Positions 1-12,000 of a DNA stretch of 64,000 nucleotides are shown here, one piece after another. The notes under the pieces were generated by a model. That model was not told the DNA's origin. It searched no databases and saw only the letters and a list, made by a program, of their open reading frames with translations. Each line of letters opens with the position of its first letter. Position 1 is the stretch's first letter. Both the position numbers and the translations under genes were made by a program. The DNA comes from Cynocephalus volans (Eukaryota > Chordata > Mammalia > Dermoptera > Cynocephalidae). The stretch covers positions 26,081,864 to 26,145,863 of the forward strand of contig NC_084465.1 in NCBI RefSeq assembly GCF_027409185.1. The letters run 5' to 3'.

Positions 1-539
1 GTGGAGGAAAACTGCCTGTGCTCCCTGGATGTACCTAATACGCCTGGAGCTTTGCTTCAAATACAAGAAACAGCTGGTGTTCATGATTTAAGGCTCGATA
101 CAAAGAGCAGAGAGAATTTATTTTACAAGCTGCTTGGGTTGGCAAGATTCCAGACTTCATCAAACAAAGATAAGGATGATGATGATAATGATAAAAATGA
201 TTCTGCATAGTTCATCTTATATAGTAACAGGAAAGAAATACAGTCTATGCAGGACATTCCAGAGTTGGAACATACCGTTGACTTCACCCGAAATAGATTT
301 ATTGCAGAGCCTTCCCAGCACCTGTAAAACTCAAAGGTGACCCCATATGCTTGACACTGTTGGCTGGGAAGCTAGACCTATGAAGATTTCAGGCAACAGT
401 CCTTTGTCCTTATCTATAAAAGGGAATCCATATCTATATAATATATGAAAGCTCCCAGAGAAGACCCCAATATTTCAAAACCCAAATAATAGTAAAACTT
501 ACTTAATATCCAACTAGTGTTTTTCTGTGAACTGTTGAG

Positions 540-925
540 ATCTTTATCATTAAGTCTCATCCTTGCTCGTATCTTTTGCCCATTTTTCTATTGGGTTATT
601 TGTGCATTTCTTATTGGTTTGTAGACGTTCTTCATACATTCTTTCTCTATTGTGTGTATTATAAATATTGCGAATATCTTCTCCTAGCTTATGACTTGTC
701 TTCTCGCTTTCTTTATGGTGTCTTTTTTTTTTTTTTCTAAAAGATGACTGGTAAGGGGATCTTAACCCTTGACTTGGTGTTGTCAGCACCACACTCTCCC
801 AAGTGGGCCATAGGCTAGCCCTTCTTTATGGTGTCTTTTAATAAACAAAAGTTATTAATTTTATTACAGTCACAAGCCTCTTTTTTTATGACTTTTTATG
901 TCTTGTTTAGGATATCTTCCCTTAG
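540..925 (-). mobile_element. L1 3' fragment, antisense, split by SINE
   Basis: TTGCCCATTTTTCTATTGGG and the following T-rich text are a common antisense L1 pattern. The L1 continues on both sides of the SINE at 727-821. Confidence 0.75.
727..821 (-). mobile_element. CYN-like tRNA-derived SINE with 18-bp target duplication
   Basis: On the minus strand: head GGGCTAGCCTATGGCCCACT, then GGGAGAGTGTGGTGCTGACAA, B-box-like GGGTTAAGATCC, A-rich tail. Perfect target duplication TTCTTTATGGTGTCTTTT at 709-726 and 822-839. Inserted into an antisense L1 fragment. Confidence 0.9.
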
Positions 926-1875
926 GGAATCTGAAGGACAGTGGAGCGGGGGGCATGGATCATAAATGGAGCCAGGTTACAGGTGAGTCCCAGAGGCAAA
1001 CATTGTCATGGCATTGTCCCGTCCATCCCCGGTAGCCCTGGCTAGTCAGCACAAGTGACCAGCTGGCTGGCTGGCTGGCAGGTGTGTTCTGGTTATAGAA
1101 CTGGATATATCATACTATTAGTGCTGGATGCCATTAAAAATTCTAATCATAGACTGTAATTAACTTTCCTTGCTCTGACGCCCGCTCACTAAGCAACCTT
1201 CTGATTATAATTTGGCTTTCCACGTATCTTGCCTACAGGGAGAAAATGTACTATTCAGTCCAACGTGAGGATCCGATCCACTAAACAGTTACATGCCATG
1301 ATGTAAATTAATAAATTCGTATTCCGATTTTATCATCTGCCTCATCTGAGCTCTGTAGGCGTGAGTCAGCATCCCCAAGTCTAATCAACAAGGACACTGA
1401 GAGTATTAAGCTTCCGAGCTGAAAAACTAAGAACTAGACCCGGGACCAGAGTGAAATCACCAAGGTAACATTGCCCTGAGGGGCCCTCAGCCTAATGAAG
1501 ACGGCTTTTCTACATGCCGTGCAGTACAGACAGGGATTGAAATTGACTTTTGACATTTTAAAGAGCTGCATATTCAAAACCATGGCTTGGTTCCATTCAG
1601 GTGAAAGCAAAGAATAGGAAATGATCATGAGACTCACACTGAATATTTATTGACTTATGAGTGCACACCAGATGCTGCACAAATCCTAGGCAGAAGGTTA
1701 AGATTTACAGACATGTCTGAAAAAAGCAAAAAACAAAAACAGAAAAACAGAAAAAGGACAGATGGTACTTGCTGAGGAGAAATGGAACAAGAGGAGTCTG
1801 ACTGATGAATTCTTGCTCCACTTAGGGACTCATGGTCTAGGATGCAAAACTGAGGAAGACGACTTTAAAGACCAA

Positions 1876-1906
<31 letters not shown>

Positions 1907-2768
1907 ACAAGTAAACAAATAAAATGCCCAGGAGAAGGAAATACAGGGTGCACAAACAGGAATGCGCAGAGGCAGTGAAATTATCCAGGCTAGGGGAATG
2001 ATTTAGGACCTGTAGGGTGAAGGCAAGGTCTTTAAAGTAGGTTCAAAAGGCAAAGTGGAAGTGAGCCCATTAAGACACATGGGATAATTTAGCAACCCTG
2101 CAATTTAGACCCCTTCGTCCAGCATTCCTGGATGAGCAGTACCTATAGTGACACAGATCCCCTTCTGGGATCCCAGTTACACTAAATAATGAGAGAAGAA
2201 AGCAATAAGAACTGCATGGTCTAGAAATTTCTTAGTCTGGTGATGGGAAATGATCCTCTACTTTGTATTCAGACCAAAAAAAATATGGGGCGGGGGAGGG
2301 GAAGACCTATACTGATGACCCTATGGGATTTGTTGCTCAAAGAAAAATATGTTCTGGAAAGAATGAGAGAAATTAAAGGAAGTTCTGCATCATCTTTGAG
2401 ACCCATCTAAAGATAAGCATGGTCTCCCACAGCATTTCCTTTGGGACCCCACCAGAGCAAGGTCACTCGCTTGGCTAGAGGCAGATGAGGCTGGAGAACC
2501 ATCTCTCATGTTCTATTATTCTAAAACTGAGGTGGAGACATGCCACCCAGGAAGGAATAATTCTGGCCTGCTCAACCAGCTGTGTGGAAGGAGAGGCACC
2601 CAAAAAGCTCAGCAAAACAGCAGGACCAAAACAAAGCAGCTGGCAGGGCACTCCTCACAGGTACAGCGCCAGGATCACCTACTCCAGGGAGCGAGGCTGG
2701 AGAGGGGCAGGCCTGTGCTCCCCACAGACCCAGAGGGCTTCTGACACACGCGTGAAGAAAAGAACTCC
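926..2768. other. 3' flank of CPA4, no gene seen
   Basis: Apart from the (AAAT)n tract, nothing recognisable. The longest open frames are short and have no known homologue. CPA5 would be expected beyond position 1. Confidence 0.6.
1874..1922. repeat. (AAAT)n microsatellite
   Basis: About eight near-perfect AAAT units followed by diverged AAAC/AAGT units. Confidence 0.9.
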
Positions 2769-2774
2769 TTTAAT
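2769..2774 (-). promoter_or_regulatory. CPA4: Polyadenylation signal of CPA4 (ATTAAA)
   Basis: ATTAAA on the minus strand, about 56 bp after the CPA4 stop codon. The CPA2 remnant has the same variant hexamer about 25 bp after its stop codon, which fits a shared ancestral 3' end. Confidence 0.6.
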
Positions 2775-2829
2775 AGCAGCCTCGTTGCAATGTAGGTACA
2801 AGTAAATGTAGGCAGAGCGGGCCCCTCGT

Positions 2830-3017
2830 CTAGTAGAGGTTGTCCCGCACATGCTCTATGATTGTCTTCAGCCCCAACCAGGTCTCCTCCGCAGTGGGAA
2901 TGATCTGATTGGCTGGCAGGAGGAAGCCATAGTGTCCAGTATCTCTCAACTCAAACGTGAATGCATACTTGATGCCATGATCGTACGCCCAGTCGACGCT
3001 GCTCCCACTAGCTGGAT
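2830..3017 (-). CDS. CPA4: CPA4 exon 11: catalytic glutamate and C-terminus
   Basis: 188 bp of coding sequence, residues 360-421, with stop TAG at 2830-2832. [20 protein letters not shown] precedes [18 protein letters not shown], and the protein ends [10 protein letters not shown]. Glu382 is the catalytic general base. Val367 lies at the base of the S1' pocket (bovine Ile255), which keeps the hydrophobic, A-type specificity. Acceptor acttacag. Confidence 0.96.
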
Positions 3018-6000
3018 CTGTAAGTCAGAAAAGAAAACACCTTTGAAGCCCAGTCCCTTCAGGGTTAGAACCCTGCCTGCCTGGGGTTCCTGAGGGATGC
3101 AGAATTCTTTCTGCAAGTCATCAGGCTCGTGGCACATAGACATTGGCCTGATCCATATGTCTCAGGCCATCTTGCCTAAGACATATAGATCAGACCATGA
3201 AGTCTGCACTAGTCTCAAACAAAGAGATGCAAAATCCTCACTCTCACCTTGTCTCTGTGTCCAATCCTGCAGGTCACTCAAAATCAATCTTTACAGAGAC
3301 AGAGTGTGATAGGTGGCCTGCAAAATAGCCCCAATGATCCTTGTTTCCTGGAAGGCATGTTCTTACGTAGGACCTCACCTGGGTGTGTAACTGATAAGAG
3401 TTTGGATGTGTTGTCCCCCAAAACTCATGCAGATATCTGGTCCCCAGTATGACAGTGTTGAAAGCCATTTTAGTCATCGGGGCAGATCCCTCATGAATGG
3501 ATTAATGCTTTCCCTGGGAGGTGAGGGTCCTAAGTGAGATTTTTATTAGTTCCCACGAGAGCTGGTTGTTTAAAAGACCCTGGCACCTCCCCTCTCTCTC
3601 TCTCTTGCTTCCTCTCGCCATGTGATCTGCTTGATCCCACCAGCTGCCTGCCACTTTCCACCATGAGTATAAGCAGCCTGAAGCCCGTGCCAGATGCAGC
3701 TGTCCCAGAATCATAAGCCAAATAAACCTCTGTTCTTTATAAATTACTCCGTCTCAGGTATTTCTGTTATAGCAAAACAAACGGACTAATACAGTAACTT
3801 AACAGGATATTGCAGAAATGAAATTGTGTGACCTTCAAGGTGGAGTCATAAAAGACACTGTGGCTTCCACCTTGCTCTCTCTTGGATCATTCACTTTGGG
3901 AAAGCCAGCTACCATGTTGTAAGCACACTTGAACAGCCCTATAATGAGGTCCAGTGGTGAAGAACTGAGACCTCCTGCCGATAACCAGCACTGTCTCACC
4001 AGGCACCTGAGTGAGCCACCCTGCAGCAGATCCTCCAGCCCAGTTGAGCCTTTAGTGGCAGCCCTGGACGACATTGTGACCTCAGCCTCATGCAAGACCC
4101 TGAACCTGAGCTCCAGCTAAGCCGCTCTTGAATTCCTGACCCACAGAAGCAGTGTAAGAAAATAAATGTTTATTGTTTTAAGTTAAGTTTAAGGGGATTT
4201 TTTTTTTTTTACATAGCCAGAAATAACTGGTAGAGAGAAGGAAATGCTGCCTTTGAGACTTTTCTTTGCCAAAAGGCTTGAGAAAGGCAAAAAGCCTATT
4301 TTTCTAATTCTTCCCAGTCAAACTCTGCTAGAGCAGAAATTGGCTAAAAGTGCAAAATGTAGATGTTATTAATAATAAAATAGTGACGTCAATAGCAGCT
4401 ATGGCTTATTGAGCATCTACCAGTCACTATACTACAACGTTTACATCTCTGATCTCATAATCTTTAAAAACCCATTGAGGTAAGTATTATTGTCCTTGTT
4501 TTACAGATGGGGGAATCCAGGCTCAGAATGGGTAATTCATCTAAGGAAATACAGATGGAAAATGGCAGAGCTGGAATTTAAACCCAGGTCCTTCTGATGA
4601 TAAAACCCATGCTTTCTTCAACCTACTTCCGGTCCATTGAGTATATTAACATGTCTGTTAAATGAAAATATGGGTCCTTTTTTTTTTAATCTATTGTTCC
4701 TGAGTTGTTTCTCATGACAGCATTTGTGATTTTTCTAGAGATGTTGCTTCCACTGAGAATGATGTGCCCCCTGAGAATATGGAACAGGCTCTGCTGTACT
4801 CTCTGAAATCCTCATGTGGTTCCCAGAGCTTTTCTCAACCCTGAGAAAATGCTGAATAAAAAACTGACAATGGTACCAGAAGTTTCTAGGGGTTCTATAG
4901 CAAGCACAAGTATTTCAGAACACATTTAAGATTCAGGAAGGAGGCAAAATGACTTCTGCTAATCAAAGTGATCATGTTCTTGAACTTTACTTTATTGGGG
5001 TCCCTGCTCAAAGTCTACCTACTCTTTAAAAAAAAAAGGAACATAGTGTCAATGCTGCTCTGCACACTGTATTTTTCAATTAACAACTGAAGATTATTCC
5101 CTATTTGCTCACATAGATCCAGCTCATTTGTTTAAGGGCTGCATAGGGTTTCACTGTATGATTACACCAAATGTGTATGTATTCAGCGCTCTTTTGATAG
5201 ACATTTTAGACACTTACCAGTCTTTTGTGCCTATAAATAATGCTGTCATTATCATCCTTAATACTCATGATTTATCCTAGAGTCAGATGAGCCTAAAGAA
5301 CTTGTTTCCAAGCCCTTAGGTTGTTCAGAATCAGTGAGGAGGAGAGGAAAGGGTTGCTAGAGGCAGGCGGCCTGAAAGCAGTACAAGCTACTGCTGACAG
5401 TCCGACAGGAGGAAGGAGACATAAAAACTCTAAAAAGCAGACACAAGAATTAAAGAAGAAAAACAGGCTGGGGCTATTCAGCAGAGAGAGCCAGCAGTCC
5501 GATACGGCATAGCAGGTCTCCGGGATAGAATAATTGAGGCTCAGAAGACCGCTCAATCGTGAAGAAAAGGGCTTATATCTCTTCTACATGCTCTGTTTAA
5601 GAAGGCAGGAAAGTGAGAAACCCATTTTAGAATTATTGTCATCTAAAATGGTTAATCTAAGGAAAGGCCAAGCACTTGAAGGGACAAACGTCAACTGTTT
5701 ATGTAGCACATGCCATAAATGGAGTTGGAGAGGATGTTATCACTCAAAAATGGGTTGCTTTTTTGGAAAGCAAGGAGAGCAGACAAGGCCTGTAAAGAAT
5801 ACAGAAGATGGGCTCTTGAAAGAGGTAGGAAATTTTACATTTCCTGGACAACTCTCAGAAGAGCGGGAGAGTTTCTTCATGCTGGGAAGAAGAATGTGAT
5901 TGATGTGGGAGGAGGGGACCATTATTTAAATTGATTTTTGATCCAAAAGCCAGGACCCGGGTGACACACAAGATCTTTGGAGAGGACCTCCTCAGAGGGC

Positions 6001-9000
6001 TCCTATCAAGTCTCTTCTAACTCTCTTTGGTCTCAGTTCTAATTAGGCAAAGAGTGGAGAAATTCTCCTGATGTGTTCTCTGAAGAGTTCCCATTTAACA
6101 ACACAAATAACAAAAACCATGAATAATTACTGGATTGTTGCTGCAATTAGCAACGCAAACACTAAACTTCACGCTAACTGCTTTGTGCAGCTCAGCGGCA
6201 TAGGAACAGAGACAAGACTGTTGAGATCAGAGTCCAGAGGAGGGCCCGGGGGTGGGAGGGAGAATAGGAGGTCTTGAAGGAAGGCAAGTCGAGAGGGAAT
6301 CAGGATGGGAGAGTGAGTTACGGTATTGAAAAGGAGCCTTCAGGGACTCCAAGAGTGGACCCACTGTGGAACACTATGTACAGATGAGGCACGAGAAAGG
6401 AAAAGCAGGGCACTACCCTAAAAGGGATCAGAGCTGTGCTTCCCAGGGTTACATTTCCCAGTTACAGCCGGGTCTTGAAGTACGGTATTTTTTCCAACAG
6501 GCACATTCAAAGACACACTCACAGGATAAGGGAACTTGAAGGATCTCAGGAGGAATCGAATGAATTGCTCAGATGAAACATTTCAGTGAGAAACCAAGAC
6601 AAAGGTATTTCCTCAAAATAAGGTTGTGGGTAATAAGGCTCAAGGCCAGGTTCAGGTTTGGGGGCATGGCAGGTTTTTCTGGAGCTAGATGCTAACCATG
6701 GTTGGGAGGACCCCCTTCCCCCAGCCTGCCGTACTCCAATGCTGTTCATCTCCAATGGGAAGTTGAGGGAGTCTCCCCACCCCCACCTGCAGTCTGCCAA
6801 CCCAAAGGTGGGTGAATGATGGGCTGGCGGAATTTTTGATAAACTACATCAGGATTGTTAACGCAAGATAAGGAACGCAGACCCTACCCCACTGACAGGA
6901 CTTAACTCATTGTGGGCACATGATCAATGGCCTGATAGTGGCGGTGACGTTGATGAAGATGACCGCCTGCAACAGCTATTATCACCCAGGCTTGACATAA
7001 ACAAAAGCAATCAGATGACAGCATAACTCGCCACTCTCCCACTCCATTTTGTTTCTTCTCAAAGTGCTTTCTAAATAACTAAAAAATACAGCAAACACTT
7101 ACAGATAGTGGTGCAGGTAGGGCCCACTTGGTACTCAGTGCCCGACAGGGAAGCCAGAGCTCTGGCCGCACGCCTCGCCACCTCGTCCTGGGAAGAGGGG
7201 ATCAGAGGAGTGAGAAAGAACGGATCCTGAGCCTGACATTCCTCAACTGTTCTGCACTGGGATGGTTTGAAAGAACCTCAGCCCCTCCCCCGATTCCCCC
7301 TTCTGGTGTTTTCTTCTTCTTTGCCATCCACCCAGAGCCAGGGCCTGACTACAAACAGAGGGAAGGGGCTCCTTTCCAGCTGCTTCTCCAGCCACATCCC
7401 CAGTTGAGAGAAGGAGGCAAAGAGAAAAGTGGAAGACTGGCCAGAACTCTGGAAGCACATGTGTTATGTATTCAAATTGAAAGAGTCACAGTCCAGCTCT
7501 CCAAAGGCCTGGCAAGCTGCTCACCAACCCATTAGGAATCTAGTAAAGGCACCACCATGTTCACCCTCCCTGAGGAGGGATGAAGAGATGGCTTCTAGAG
7601 TGGAGGTGGAGACATGGCCGCCACATGTGAATGTGCCCTACACGGAACGCCTGCCTGAGAGCGTGACTGGGGCCAGAATCCAGCCCACACCTAGCCATGA
7701 GCCTGGGTGGGGCTGCCATCTGCCCAGAGGTTTCTGGGCTGGCTTGTGGCCCTGGGCAGAGGGGTGCACTCCAGCAGACCAGCACAGAGGCAGAGGCCTG
7801 CGGTCACCCCGCAGATGCCAGCCCTGCTCCCGCCGGCCCAGCCCTCTGTGCCTCGCCTCTCCACAGCCTGCGGTGAGTCACTGGACGTGACACAGAGCAG
7901 TCCTAGGCTGTGGCCTATGCCCTCCTTAAACTCTTCCTTAACCAGACAAGGAGCATCTCCACTTGCCCATCATGGTTCCAACCACAGCAGTTGGCAAGCT
8001 ATGGGTCTGCAATACGTTTCAGCCAGAAAAACAAGTGAGATGGAAAGGCAGGGCTCAGGTGTGTCACAGCAGACACAGAAATAACAGACACAGGCATCGT
8101 TGTCTTCTTGTCCCTAGTAGGTCTGATGGCACATCCCAAGGGGCAGGGAAAGAAGACTGGACCCTTAATGAAACTTGCCTGGGCTCCTGGACTTTCCCTA
8201 GAAAGCTGCAGACCAACCACCTTGGTAGCGCCCAGAGGGTAGGAGGCTGCTGGCACTCACCAGCTCGTCGCCATCGGGGGCCTTTCTAATTGTGTACCCA
8301 TAAGGATACATCAGTAGCTGTGAGTAGCTATGCAGGTCGATGAAACATTTGAAATTCCCGTGGTTTTGAATGAAATCTACCACTGATTTCACCTCCACTT
8401 CTGAATTGGCATGGGGTCCATGGTACACTTCGGAGCAAGGGTTATCACTGGCTCCCTTTCCTGCGGGGGACAGCCCAAGCAGAAACATTAACCCAAAAGC
8501 CAAGAACACAGAAATGCAGGACACTCAACCCAGAGGAGGGCTGGCGGCACCGGCAACGGGCAGGCCACCGCTAAACATCCCAAGAGCCTGGTCGGTGTTG
8601 TGTTTGGATTTCAGGAAGGGCAAGGAAGAGGGAGGTTGGGTGTTGAATATGCTACAGCTGAGGAGGGAAACTGTTAGGACTCCTCTAAATAGATAGACGT
8701 GACCTTGCACTGTACCAACAGCAGTTGTCATAAGTAATAAATATCATACTTAAGAGTGAGTTGTAATTAATAAGTATTCTAGATAATTAATACGAATACC
8801 AACAAATAATGAAAATGACTCCATTTATTCCGGTGTCAACTTATTCTCTTGGTTCAAATCTCATTGGCCAACTGCTGCCAAAAATAGTCTATTGTTGTGG
8901 CTAAAATCTCTTGATTATTTGACAGGTATTTAGAAGTACCGCCTTCTAGATGACTTCACAGTACAGGTCCCTGAGGTTTCTGGGGTGTGCGCGCGTGTGT

Positions 9001-12000
9001 GCGCGTGAAGTCACTCCGGTTGTGGAAATATCTAACCTAATTTCGATGCCCTCGGTTCCCATGTTCCTATGAGCTCCTTTCCCACAGTCGTTATCTTTCC
9101 CCCATTGGCTTTTTGTGGTATTTCTATGCAAGTAAAAGAAATAAATTAAAAACAAAACAGTACAGCAGTGACATAGTGAAAGAAAACTATTTGAATTTGG
9201 AGTTGGAAAGTGAGTTTACATCCTAATTCTCATCAGCCATATGATCTTGAGATTGTCTCTGAGCTTCAATTGTCTAATTTCAAATAGTAAAATTCACTCA
9301 CTAGGTAAGAAGAATAAATAACATATTTATGGGCGTGGCACATGGTTGGCACTTTAGTGGGGAATGGTTTTTAAATCACTGGAACTCAGAACCCAGGTCG
9401 CCTAATCTCATTCTCTTTCCGTCACAGCAAGCTGCCAAGGTTCATATTCACACGTCTAAGTGCAAACGGCCTGATTTCATTTTCACACCCTGATCTTGCC
9501 TGTCAGGACACCAGTGCTCACCGCTCTCCTCTGAGTTGCCACCATGAGCCCTCCACCTGCCCACGACTTGCCCAGGAGGAGCTGGTATGACCAGGGACAA
9601 AGAAGGCCCTCATGCATCTCAGACGAGAGTGGTTTTCAAGACAGTAGCGTAGACTGAAGCACAATGTAAAGACTCTCTGTCCTACCGTCCTCTCAGGAGA
9701 AGAGGAATTACTGAACCATCCCCTTTCAAAATCACAAAAATAAAATTTAAAAACAGAACACTAAGACACAGAGAGGATAAGGGATATGCCCAAGTCTCCC
9801 TGTGAATCAGCAATGGAAAGCGGCTCCCTCCCTGCCAGCCTGGAGTCCAGGGGACCGGGCCATTCCAGGGGCGGCAGGATCTGCCAACCTACCTGCAAAA
9901 CTAGCGTTCCAGTTTCTATTTGGATCAACGCCAATGCAGGGGCTTCCAGGACTTAGGGACCGTGTCTTCCTCCAAAATCGGTTCTGAAAAAGGGAAGGAA
10001 CAAACACCTAGAGGTAGGCCAGGGCACAGAAGAGATGGGGGCTTTCTATGGGGACCTGAGATGGAGATGAGCATGATGGAGGGGCCTGGAGGCCAGCTGA
10101 GCGCCAACCCTCACTGTTGGCCAGTCTCCTCTCATCCCCAGAGAGGAGGTTTTGCCCTTCTGGCTCTAGGAGAGGGACTCCCCGAAAATGCCCTGATGAA
10201 AACTTCATATGCAAGAACCAGGCTGATACCACCTGAACCCACTGAATAACTTTTGGCTTTGATAGAAGTGGGACAAATGGACATCATGTGCCTTGATGAT
10301 CATTGGTGTGACAGGAAGTACACGGCATCTATCTTATTCTTGCCTAAAAATTCACCCGAATCCCATCAAGCTCTAGGTCTGACCATCAGTGAATAGGAAA
10401 TACGGGGGATAAGGGATCAAATTAAATGACACAACAAAGAAGCCATCGGCCAAATGCAGAATGTGAGATAATGTACAGGACAAATTACTCAGTGTCTCCA
10501 ATAAATGAATGGCATCTTTGAAGGATGTGTGGGAGGTGCTTTTGTAGACTAAAAGGGACTGCAGGTACACAGCCACCAGATAGAGTGGAGACCTTGTTGG
10601 ATTCTTACTTGAACAAATTGACTCTCAAAGGAAAATTATCTTAATTTTAAGATAATTGGGGGTGTCAGATGATGGTAAAGAACTTCTGTTAATTTTTTTA
10701 AGGTGATAGTGGTGTAGTGGGTTTGGGGTTTTTGTTGTTTGGGGTTTGGTTTATTTATTATCACCAGCTAGAGATGCACACTAAAGTAGTTTTGGGTGAA
10801 ATAACATCAGGTCTGGGATTTGTTTTAAAATATGTCAAAGGGCCGAGCCCGTGGCGCACTTGGTAGAGTGCGGCGCTGGGAGCGCTGCAGCGCTCCCGCC
10901 GCGGGTTCGGATCCTATATAGGACTGGCTAGTGCATTCACTGGCTGAGTGCCTGTCACGAAAAGGACAAAAAAAAAAAAAAAAATGTCAAAAAAATATGT
11001 GGGAGGGAAAGAAATGAAAAAAAAAAAAAGATTGGTAAAATGCTGATAATTGCTCAAGACCCATAATACGGAATTCATTCAACTATGCTCTCTAAGAAAA
11101 AATATTCCCTGGTGATTCTCGGCTCTGAGAATGAATAGAAAATGAAATCCCAAGGAAACTCATAACATGCACATTTGTGGAAGTTCTCTCCAAGGTCAGA
11201 CAGTTAGTGGCAAAGCGAGGAATTCAACGAACAATCTGAACTCCAAGCCCAGCGCAATTGAGATTACTCACTTGAGTGTGCGTGTACACATATCCATCAG
11301 GATTGGCCACAGGCAACAAGAAAATATCCATTTTCTCCAAGATGGAGGTGATGGCTGGATCCCTCTGGTAATCAGATACAATCTAAGTGGAGACAACGTG
11401 TTTGTCAGCTGTACCACTGCAGGCTGGCTTGCTAGGTCTAAGCCGTGTATCTTCCAATCCACAGCTAGAATGGATGTTCCTAAAACAGCATGCAGCCTCC
11501 AAAGCACCCCTGCCACCCTCACAGGCACAGCTCTCTGCAAAGCCCTCTGAGCCCTTCAAAACCTGGGGACATCAACTGCACTGAGTCCTGGGTGTCTGCC
11601 TATTCATTCCTTCCAAGAGGAGGGGCCCGGAAGAGTGCTTCTTCAGGAATTTGAGTCCCCGAAGAAGGGGTAGGGAAGATGACCCTGCACATGCAGCATC
11701 CTCCTCTCTCAGCACTGGCTTAAGGCACTTTCCAGAGGGACCTGGGGACAGTGTGAGGCCCCTGAGGACCTGCGGGCCTGCCTGGAGCTGAGGGCAATGC
11801 TCATCTGAGTTCTTCTCTACTCCCTCTCTGTGGGGCTGACTGTGGGTCAGTGTCTCAGGTCCACCTCTGCTCCTCATTAGCTCACTCATGGCCATGAACA
11901 CATTTGTCATTTAGCCACAGTGGGCTGACCAAGGGGCTTTCACCATTTGCTTCTCCAATCTGAAAAGGCCCCCAGCCTGTTGCGTCTGTGCAGAGCACCC

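Noticed and set aside
5534-5899. 121-codon open frame in CPA4 intron 10
   Set aside because: No domain, no exon signals, low-complexity repeat-like context.
10841-10984. Functional tRNA gene
   Set aside because: The anticodon arm is replaced by a long palindrome, there is an A-rich tail and flanking duplication; it is a SINE.
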